DNA of 64,000 nt from Oscillospiraceae bacterium (lineage in GTDB: Bacteria > Bacillota > Clostridia > Oscillospirales > Oscillospiraceae). The notes beneath the pieces were generated by a model. It saw only the letters and a list, made by a program, of their open reading frames with translations, was not told where the DNA came from and searched no databases. A program made the position numbers and the translations under genes. Numbering within the stretch: position 1 is the first letter of the stretch; each line of letters opens with the position of its first letter. The stretch lies in NCBI GenBank assembly GCA_910575265.1, contig CAJTEA010000010.1, positions 1 to 64,000 on the forward strand, given 5' to 3'. Positions 25,429 to 31,996 of the stretch are shown here, in pieces.

Positions 25429-26103
25429 TTACTTAAAATACTGGGGATAGACCTCCCGGATGGCGGCGGCGTCGATCCGGTAGCGGTTCAGGTGGGCCTC
25501 CATCAGTCCCCGGGCGGCTTTCGGGTCCTTGCGGCGGATGAGCTCCACCAGGTCCTGATGGTCCTGGACCACCTTCAGGTCCTTTACCGAGGACAGGGCC
25601 ATAGCCCGCACCCGGTCAAAGTGGATAGAGATGTTCTGAATCAGCCCGAACACCCGGCTTTTTTTTGCGATCTCAAAGAGCAGACCGTGAAACTGATTGT
25701 CCAGAGCCATCAGCTCGTTGGTGTAGTAGCCGTCCAGGTAAAAGTTTTGCAGCCGGATGTTGGCGTTCAGCCGCTCCAGGTCGATGGGCGCGGCCATGTC
25801 GCAGACCAGCTCCACCACGGCGCACTCCAGCAGGTTGCGCATGAAGCGGGACTCCTCCACCAGGTCGTAGTTAATCAGGGGGACGGTGCTTTTGCGCTGG
25901 GGGTGGATCTCCACGATCTCCACCTTGGCCAGCTCGATCAGCGCTTCCCGCACCGGCGTACGGGACAGGCCCATCTCGGCGGCCAGAGCGTTTTCGCTGA
26001 TCTGACTGCCGGGGGCCAGCTCCAGATTGATGATATTTTCCTTGATGTTTCGCAAAGCGTAATCCCGGCTGGACTCCCGGGGGAGCCGTTCCAAAAGCTT
26101 CAT
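25429..26103 (-). CDS. GntR-family regulator, FCD (FadR-like) type
   Basis: 224 aa. An N-terminal winged helix (ENALAAEMGLSRTPVREALIELAKVEIVEI, about 37-66) precedes an all-helical FCD effector domain, consistent with metal/carboxylate-binding family members. First gene of a gntR-pyrB-tfoX_C operon. A TTGGTATACTA element overlaps the -10 of its own promoter and resembles UxuR/ExuR-type operators, suggesting autoregulation and control of pyrB. The effector is unknown. Confidence 0.85.
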   Translation of the reverse strand: MKLLERLPRESSRDYALRNIKENIINLELAPGSQISENALAAEMGLSRTPVREALIELAKVEIVEIHPQRKSTVPLINYDLVEESRFMRNLLECAVVELVCDMAAPIDLERLNANIRLQNFYLDGYYTNELMALDNQFHGLLFEIAKKSRVFGLIQNISIHFDRVRAMALSSVKDLKVVQDHQDLVELIRRKDPKAARGLMEAHLNRYRIDAAAIREVYPQYFK

Positions 26104-26173
26104 ATCTTCTCCTGTCCCCTATTCCAGTTTCCATCGCTACATACTTTAGCACACAAAAGAGCTTTTGTCCACT

Positions 26174-26201
26174 AGTATACCAACTAAATTTGTCCTGTCA
26201 A
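26174..26201 (-). promoter_or_regulatory. gntR promoter with overlapping GTATAC operator
   Basis: Minus strand TTGACA (26201-26196), 16-bp spacer, TATACT (26179-26174). TTGGTATACTA (26183-26173), a palindrome-like GntR site centred on GTATAC, covers the -10, so bound protein would block polymerase. Confidence 0.6.
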
Positions 26202-26228
26202 TTTGGCTATTATAGCGAAAATATTCCG

Positions 26229-26265
26229 GGAACCCTTGCCAAACGCCAGGGGTTCCGTTTAAAAT
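26229..26265 (+). promoter_or_regulatory. Promoter of the potassium channel gene with an inverted repeat
   Basis: TTGCCA (26236-26241), 18-bp spacer, TAAAAT (26260-26265). GGAACCC / GGGTTCC (about 26229-26256) form an inverted repeat around the -35 and spacer, a possible operator. Confidence 0.45.
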
Positions 26266-26299
26266 AGGTGTAACAGTTTTTTACCTTGTGGAGGGGCCT

Positions 26300-27505
26300 A
26301 TGAAAGACAAAGCTCAGCGGCTCGACCGCCGGAAACGGCTTTTTTATATCGTGGAGGTGGGAGCCGCCCAGGACTGGGTGAGCCGGCTTTACGACATGGT
26401 CAACTCCCTGGCCATTGTGGTAAACCTGGCCGCCAGCATCTTGTATACCTTTGAGGAAATTCGCGGCCCTTACGGTCCCGCGCTGCTCACGGTCGAAACG
26501 ATTACTGTGGCCTTTTTCGCCGCGGACTACTGCCTGCGGCTGTGGACCGCCCGGTTTCTATTCCCCAAACAGTCTGAGCCCAGGGCGGTGCTGAGCTATA
26601 TCTTCTCTTTCAGCGGGCTGGTGGACCTGTTCTCCTTCCTGCCCTATTACCTGCCTGTGTTCTTCCCCGCCGGAGCGGTGGCCTTCCGCATGTTCCGGGT
26701 GGTGCGCATCTTCCGGCTGTTCCGGATCAACGCCTATTACGATTCCCTGAACGTCATCACCCAGGTTATCTCCAGCAAGCGGCAGCAGCTGATCTCCTCG
26801 GTGTTCATCATTCTGGTGCTCATGCTGGCCTCCAGCCTGTGCATGTACAGCCTGGAGCACGACGCCCAGCCGGAGGTGTTTACCAACGCCTTCTCCGGCA
26901 TCTGGTGGGCGGTGTCCACGCTGCTCACTGTGGGCTATGGGGACATCTACCCCATCACCAACATGGGCAAGTTCTTCGCTATCTGCATCGCCTTTCTGGG
27001 GGTGGGCATGGTGGCCATCCCCACCGGCATCATCTCCGCCGGCTTTGTGGACCAGTACTCCCGGATCAAGCGGCTTAGCGAATACGCCAACGAGGCGGAC
27101 ATCCACTTTATCCAGGCCCGGCTGTCCAAAAACGACCCCTGGGCCGGGAAAACCATCCAGGAGCTGGGCCTGCCCGGCGGAATCATTGTGGCCGCCATCC
27201 AGCGGGACGGGCAGATCGTGGTGCCCCGGGGCGGCGTGGAGCTGCGCCCGGACGACACCCTGGTGCTGGGTGCCAGGTCCCTGGGAGATGACAGGCGCAT
27301 CGACCTGAAGGAGATGGTCCTTCGCGGGCAGAACCCCTGGAACGGCCTGCGCGTCCGGGAGCTGGACATCTCCCGGCAGACCATCATCGTCATGGTCCGG
27401 CGGAAGGGGAACATCCTCATTCCTAACGGCGACCTGGTGTTGAAGGAGGGGGACAGCATTATCCTCTATACCCAGACCCATCGCGCCGGCGCCGCCGAGG
27501 GATAA
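26300..27505 (+). CDS. Voltage-gated-type potassium channel with two TrkA-C domains
   Basis: 401 aa. Six membrane segments: S4 is arginine-rich (FRMFRVVRIFRLFRINAYY, about 129-147), and the pore helix carries the K+ selectivity filter TVGYGD (210-215). The cytoplasmic tail has two similar TrkA-C/RCK-C modules (about 275-325, PWAGKTIQELGLPGG..., and 345-395, PWNGLRVRELDISRQ...) but no NAD-binding TrkA-N domain. K+-selective channel in the cytoplasmic membrane, possibly gated by a nucleotide such as c-di-AMP through RCK-C (known for related domains, inferred here). ATG at 26300 has GTGGAGGGG before it. Confidence 0.88.
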   Translation: MKDKAQRLDRRKRLFYIVEVGAAQDWVSRLYDMVNSLAIVVNLAASILYTFEEIRGPYGPALLTVETITVAFFAADYCLRLWTARFLFPKQSEPRAVLSYIFSFSGLVDLFSFLPYYLPVFFPAGAVAFRMFRVVRIFRLFRINAYYDSLNVITQVISSKRQQLISSVFIILVLMLASSLCMYSLEHDAQPEVFTNAFSGIWWAVSTLLTVGYGDIYPITNMGKFFAICIAFLGVGMVAIPTGIISAGFVDQYSRIKRLSEYANEADIHFIQARLSKNDPWAGKTIQELGLPGGIIVAAIQRDGQIVVPRGGVELRPDDTLVLGARSLGDDRRIDLKEMVLRGQNPWNGLRVRELDISRQTIIVMVRRKGNILIPNGDLVLKEGDSIILYTQTHRAGAAEG

Positions 27506-27518
27506 AAAGCCGCCTTGA

Positions 27519-27549
27519 CAAACCGTCACCGTTCCGGGGTGGCGGTTTT
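27519..27549 (+). terminator. Intrinsic terminator of the potassium channel gene
   Basis: AACCGTCACC / GGTGGCGGTT followed by TTT, 14 nt after the stop. Confidence 0.7.
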
Positions 27550-27611
27550 CAGCGTTTTATACGTATGGTTACGGTACAGCCAAAGAGATGAAATGTAACC
27601 GTAATTGGCAT
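27549..27611 (-). CDS. Possible 20-residue peptide
   Basis: The frame encodes MPITVTFHLFGCTVTIRIKR and has an excellent ribosome binding site, AAGGGGGTGA, about 5 nt upstream. It is amphipathic with alternating Thr/Val/Ile and a basic tail. No other gene covers this strand. It may be a leader peptide or a short membrane peptide. I do not recognise a function. A much longer frame containing it (to 27878) has no coding character. Confidence 0.4.
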   Translation of the reverse strand: MPITVTFHLFGCTVTIRIKR

Positions 27612-27741
27612 ACGCTCACCCCCTTTCGGAAGGTGCGGCTGAACCGCCTCGCCTGTGTTGGACAGTGTCCCTGATTCAAAATAACCATGTTTCGACGGCC
27701 GGGTTAAGGAGAAGCCCGCGCTCCGGTCCCTAAAAATTTCC

Positions 27742-27770
27742 TTGTATATTCCAAAAAACTGTGTTATAGT
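27742..27770 (+). promoter_or_regulatory. Promoter of the WG-repeat gene leader
   Basis: TTGTAT (27742-27747), 17-bp spacer, TATAGT (27765-27770). Transcription would start at about 27777, giving a leader of almost 300 nt before the start codon at 28073. Confidence 0.6.
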
Positions 27771-27776
27771 AGGGCT

Positions 27777-27878
27777 ATGAGGCAAATAAAGGCAAAGCGT
27801 GGGGGACTCGCCCTCCCCCACGCCTCTATGCGGGAGAAAAGGCCTCCCACACAACAGCTCTGCTGCGCCAGCCCTCAT
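27777..27878 (+). ncRNA. Candidate structured RNA or leader element
   Basis: ATGAGG (27777-27782) pairs with CCTCAT (27873-27878), closing a domain with three inner hairpins: GCGTGGGGGA/TCCCCCACGC (27797-27823), GGGAG/CTCCC (27832-27847) and CAGC/GCTG (27855-27865). AGGGC then AGTTTTT follows near 27907, and could pair with the closing-stem strand GCCCT as an alternative terminator. I could not assign it to a known riboswitch. The rest of 27880-28072 shows no gene. Confidence 0.4.
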
Positions 27879-28072
27879 TATATCGGAAAAGCGGCCTGTT
27901 TACAAGGGCAGTTTTTGGGGGTTATGTTTGGATAGACGCGGTGTGGGGTTATGAATCCCGCTCCGCTTTTATTTGTCTCGGCGGGAAACGCCAGACAGGG
28001 TCCGGGAAGTCCCACCCCTGGGGCAAACCCCGCTGAGATATTCCCCAAAACAAAATGAGAGGAAGGAAACAC

Positions 28073-29956
28073 ATGAAAAAGAAAGCCCTGTCCCTCGCGC
28101 TGGCCCTGATAATGTGCCTTGGCCTGACGGTTCCGGCCTTCGCGGCCCCCGCTGCCATCGCCACTGTGAAAGGTGACCAGATCATTGGAAAGAAAGCGGA
28201 TTCCAACGGTGCGTTTATTGTCAAAGTAGGCGACAAATATGGCGCCTACAAGCTGGACGGAACCCAACTGGCGGCCCCCGACTACGCCTACGCCAAGGGA
28301 TACAGCAATGGTATGGCCGCTGTCACCAAGGAAGGCTCTATGCAGGTTATCTTCGACTGGGGGTTCAGTGAGGAGGAACAAGCGGAATACGAGGATGACG
28401 GAAAGATCTGGGAGTTTGAGGACGGAAAATACGGCTACCTGGATGAAACCGGAAAGCTGGCAATTCCTATGAAGTATGCCAAGGCCTTCGACTTCTCTGA
28501 GGACCGGGCCTTTGTCCGGGAGACGGAGGACGGCCCCCTGCTGATGATCGACAAGGCTGGCAAGGTCATCGCCTCCTATAATAACGTGAACCTGTGGTAC
28601 TATGAGACAGTCCAGTTCAGTGAAGGGCTGGCCATTATCCCCTTGGTTGACAGCGAGGACGGCTTTGAGGCGGATTATTATATCGCCGTGGACAAGTCCG
28701 GCAAAACGGTTTACACCTTCCGGGATCAGTATGTGGACTTTGAGAACGGTTATCAAAATGGCCTTGTGGCCGTGGCTGAGACGGCCGAGTGGGGCACCGG
28801 CGGACCCTGCCTGGAGCGGGGTGTGAATGGCATGGCTGGCGCTGGCTACCGGGACAAGACTGGTAACAAGGTGATTTCCGGTGACTATGACGACCTGGGG
28901 GCTTTCTCCGATGGAATGGCTATGGTCGCTAAATATGACGATGACTGGAACTGGAAATGCGGATTTATCAACACCAGCGGCAAGCTGGTGATCCCCATAG
29001 AGTACAATGGCTACTGGAGCTTTGAAGGGGGTATCGGAGCGGTCTCGAAAGACTGGGGAGAGACTGGCGCCGGCGCTCTGGTGGACAAGAACGGCAAATT
29101 CCTGACAGACTTCCTGTACACCAATATCTGGGAGGCCAGCGACGGACTGGTTCCCGTGCGTACAGCCAACGGCTTTATCACGGTGCTGGACAGCACCACC
29201 GGCAAGACCGTATTTACCACCAAAGACGGCAAGACCGGCACGACGGTTTTGGGCGGGCTGATGACCGCGCACAATGAAGCGGGCAAGGGCACCTTGTACG
29301 ATGCCGCGGGTAATGATGTAACGCCCATGGCGTTCAGCGGCTCCTATGTCATGGACAGCGGCTATGTCTGGCTGAATCAAAATGGGACTTTCCATGTGTT
29401 CCGCTCCGCTGACCTGATTTCCTCCGAGGCGGGGACAGATCAGCCGTCTACACCGGAGCAGCCCACCACCCCCACCAATCCTGGCGTAACGGTGGAGGAC
29501 ATCCCCGCCAGCGGCACGGCCAAGGCCAGCACCCAAACCGTCACCGTGGACGGCAAAAAGGTGGAGTTCCAGATGTACGCCCTGGTGGACGCCAACGGCA
29601 ACGGGACGAATTACATCAAGCTCCGTGACATGGCTCAGGTTCTAAACGGCACCGAGGCCCAGTTCTCCGTGGGCTATGACGGCACCATCTCCCTGACCAC
29701 CGGTCAGGCCTACACCTCCACCGGCACCGAGATGACCACCCCCTTCTCCGGCGACCGGAGCTACACCGGCGGCGCGCAGACGGTGAAGATCAACGGCTCC
29801 AACGTGGACATGACCGCCATTACCCTCCTGGACGACGCGGGCGGCGGCTACAACTACTTTAAGCTCCGCGACCTAGGCATGGCTCTGGGCTTCAACGTGG
29901 GCTACTCCAACGAGCGGGGCGTTTACATTGAGACGGACAAGCCCTACGCGGGTTAA
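28073..29956 (+). CDS. Secreted WG-repeat protein with copper-amine-oxidase-like C-terminal domain
   Basis: 627 aa. A signal peptide (MKKKALSLALALIMCLGLTVPAFA) is followed by about eight WG/KWG beta repeats (for example GYLDETGKLAIP, GFINTSGKLVIP) spanning roughly 30-430, then a Pro/Thr linker near 455-475 and a C-terminal domain with two copies of a NYIKLRDMAQVL / NYFKLRDLGMAL motif, as in copper amine oxidase N1-like wall domains. Exported surface protein of unknown role. AGAGGAAGGA precedes the ATG. A structured leader lies upstream and a terminator downstream, so it is monocistronic. Confidence 0.85.
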   Translation: MKKKALSLALALIMCLGLTVPAFAAPAAIATVKGDQIIGKKADSNGAFIVKVGDKYGAYKLDGTQLAAPDYAYAKGYSNGMAAVTKEGSMQVIFDWGFSEEEQAEYEDDGKIWEFEDGKYGYLDETGKLAIPMKYAKAFDFSEDRAFVRETEDGPLLMIDKAGKVIASYNNVNLWYYETVQFSEGLAIIPLVDSEDGFEADYYIAVDKSGKTVYTFRDQYVDFENGYQNGLVAVAETAEWGTGGPCLERGVNGMAGAGYRDKTGNKVISGDYDDLGAFSDGMAMVAKYDDDWNWKCGFINTSGKLVIPIEYNGYWSFEGGIGAVSKDWGETGAGALVDKNGKFLTDFLYTNIWEASDGLVPVRTANGFITVLDSTTGKTVFTTKDGKTGTTVLGGLMTAHNEAGKGTLYDAAGNDVTPMAFSGSYVMDSGYVWLNQNGTFHVFRSADLISSEAGTDQPSTPEQPTTPTNPGVTVEDIPASGTAKASTQTVTVDGKKVEFQMYALVDANGNGTNYIKLRDMAQVLNGTEAQFSVGYDGTISLTTGQAYTSTGTEMTTPFSGDRSYTGGAQTVKINGSNVDMTAITLLDDAGGGYNYFKLRDLGMALGFNVGYSNERGVYIETDKPYAG

Positions 29957-29958
29957 TA

Positions 29959-29993
29959 CAAAAACAGGGACCGGATTCCGGTCCCTGTTTTTT
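29959..29993. terminator. Bidirectional terminator between the WG gene and rnjA
   Basis: AAAACAGGGACCGG / CCGGTCCCTGTTTTTT with a 3-nt loop; it overlaps the rnjA stop by two bases. Confidence 0.9.
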
Positions 29994-31650
29994 ACACCTC
30001 CATGATAACAGGCAGGATCATGGGGGAGCGCTTTGTTTTCTTGTAGAGATATCCGGACAAATCCCCCTTGATGGCCCCCTTGATGGCGGACCAGTCGGTG
30101 GAGTAGCGGGTATCCACATGCTGGAGGGCCTCCAGGGCTACCTGGCGCAGCTCCTCCAACAGGCCCTCGGACTCCTTCACATAGACAAAGCCCCGGGTGA
30201 TGATGTCCGGGCCGGAAACCAGAGAGCCGTCCTCCCCGGACATGGACAGGGCCACCACAATCATTCCGTCCTCGGCCAGGTGGCGGCGGTCCCGAAGGAC
30301 CACGCTGCCCACGTCGCCCACGCCGTAGCCGTCCACAAAGACCTGCCCGGCGGTGACCGTCCCCGCCAGTCTGGCGGAATTGTGGGTGAACTCCATCACC
30401 CGGCCGATGTCGCTGATCAGGATATGGTTGGGGTCCATCCCCATCTGCCGGGCCAGCTTGGCGTGGATCTGAAGCATCCGCTGTTCCCCATGGAGGGGGA
30501 CAAAGAATTTGGGCCGGACCAGAGCGTGGACAATTTTCAGCTCCTCCTGGCAGGCGTGGCCGGAGACGTGGAGGGCCAGGTCCCGCTCGTTCATCACCTC
30601 CACGCCCTTGCGGTACAGCTCGTTGACCACGTTGCCGATGGCGTTCTCGTTGCCCGGGATGGCGGAGGCGGAGATAATCACCCGGTCGCCCGGGAGCAGG
30701 TCCACCTGCCGGTGGGTGTTGAAGGCCATCCGGGTGAGGGCCGACATGGTCTCCCCCTGGCTGCCGGTGGTGATGACGCACACTCGGTTCTTGGGCAGGG
30801 ACTTGATGTGGTTCAAGTCCATCAGGATGCCGTCTGGGATGTTCATATAGCCCAGCTCGGCGGAGACCTTCATCACGTTTTCCATGGACCGGCCGGTGAC
30901 GGCCACCCTGCGCCCGTATCGGGCGGCCACGTCGATAACCTGCTGGATCCGGTCCACGTTGGAGGCGAAGGTGGTGACGATGATCCGTTCCTCACACCCC
31001 CGGAACAGGGCGTCGAAGGAGGCGCCCACGCTGCGCTCGGACCGGGTGTAGCCGGGCCGCTCCACATTGGTGGAGTCGGCCAGCAGGGCCAGCACCCCCT
31101 CCTTGCCCAGCTCGCCCAGGCGAGCCAGATCCATCATGCCCCCCTGAATGGGGGTGGCGTCGATTTTGAAGTCGCCGGTGTGGACACAGGTGCCCACCGG
31201 GCACTTGATGGCAAAGGCCACCGCGTCGGCGATGGAGTGGTTCACGTGGATAAACTCCACTGAGAACCGACCCGCCTTCACGATGTCCCCCGCCTCGCAG
31301 GTGATGAGCTTGGTCCGGTCCAGCAGGCGGTGCTCCTCCAGCTTCAGCTTGATGAGGCCGGCGGACATGCGGGTGGCGTAGATGGGGGCGTTGACTGACC
31401 GCAGCACGTAGGGCAGCGCCCCGATGTGGTCCTCGTGTCCGTGGGTGATAAAGATGCCCCGGATCTTGTTCTGGTTCTTGATCAGGTAGCTCACGTCAGG
31501 AATGACCACGTCGATGCCGTACATGTCATCGTCCGGAAAGCCCATGCCCACGTCCACCACGATGATGTCGCCGCCGTACTCGTAGACGGTGAGGTTCTTG
31601 CCGATCTCGTTCAGACCGCCGAGGGAAATAATTTTCAATTTTTCTGCCAT
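29992..31650 (-). CDS. rnjA: Ribonuclease J
   Basis: 552 aa beta-CASP metallo-beta-lactamase nuclease. Metal motif HGHEDH (70-75), CVHTGDFKID, LLADSTN, beta-CASP GRSMENV, and HVSGHACQEEL ... PLHGE in the C-terminal part. It acts as a 5'-3' exonuclease and endonuclease in mRNA decay and rRNA maturation. With RNase Y at 39754-41307, the window carries both main decay nucleases of Firmicutes. AAAAGGAG precedes the ATG. Its 300-nt leader is unusually structured. Confidence 0.96.
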   Translation of the reverse strand: MAEKLKIISLGGLNEIGKNLTVYEYGGDIIVVDVGMGFPDDDMYGIDVVIPDVSYLIKNQNKIRGIFITHGHEDHIGALPYVLRSVNAPIYATRMSAGLIKLKLEEHRLLDRTKLITCEAGDIVKAGRFSVEFIHVNHSIADAVAFAIKCPVGTCVHTGDFKIDATPIQGGMMDLARLGELGKEGVLALLADSTNVERPGYTRSERSVGASFDALFRGCEERIIVTTFASNVDRIQQVIDVAARYGRRVAVTGRSMENVMKVSAELGYMNIPDGILMDLNHIKSLPKNRVCVITTGSQGETMSALTRMAFNTHRQVDLLPGDRVIISASAIPGNENAIGNVVNELYRKGVEVMNERDLALHVSGHACQEELKIVHALVRPKFFVPLHGEQRMLQIHAKLARQMGMDPNHILISDIGRVMEFTHNSARLAGTVTAGQVFVDGYGVGDVGSVVLRDRRHLAEDGMIVVALSMSGEDGSLVSGPDIITRGFVYVKESEGLLEELRQVALEALQHVDTRYSTDWSAIKGAIKGDLSGYLYKKTKRSPMILPVIMEV

Positions 31651-31996
31651 ATTTACTCCTTTTCGCTATTAAAAATATGTATCCCGACAGAAAAATCCAC
31701 GGAACATCCGCGGCTCCATTGGCACGGCGTCCAGACGAAGGACCGCCCCCGCCCCGGCCCTGCCTCGCCGGTTGGGATGCGTGGTCCCTTCGCCTTTTGA
31801 TGGATGTCTGTCGAAGTGGGCCCCCGTGCCTGTCCCCGTCTGCGTTACGGGGGAGGGAACGGGAAATATATTTAGACGCCGGGGCGGGAGAAGCGCTCCC
31901 TGCCCCCATTCGGCGTTTAAATCAAAATAATTTATTTTAGTTTACCACACTTTGGAGCAAAAGTATACTATGCGTTTCTGAAGAACAAACGGGGCG
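31651..31996 (-). promoter_or_regulatory. Structured 346-bp leader region of rnjA
   Basis: No gene is seen. On the minus strand TATACT (31967-31962) may be a -10. A long hairpin follows: ACGCCG ... CGGCGT enclosing GGGGC-AGGGAG / TCTCCC-GCCCC (31919-31874). A second GC-rich segment around 31860-31820 pairs CCCCCGT with ACGGGG. RNase leaders can be autoregulatory targets; this is a candidate. Confidence 0.45.

Noticed and set aside
27612..27878. Longer reading frame upstream of the 20-residue peptide
   Set aside because: It crosses the structured plus-strand leader element, has no ribosome site and no coding-like composition; only the last 20 codons have a start signal.
27975..28050. CTGAGA and GGGCAAACC-like stretches before the WG gene
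   Set aside because: They recall TPP and c-di-GMP riboswitch fragments, but the other conserved parts and the pairing of those families are missing.
27878..29536. 552-codon frame antisense to the WG-repeat gene
   Set aside because: No ribosome site or recognisable domain; the plus-strand protein has a signal peptide, repeats and a good start.
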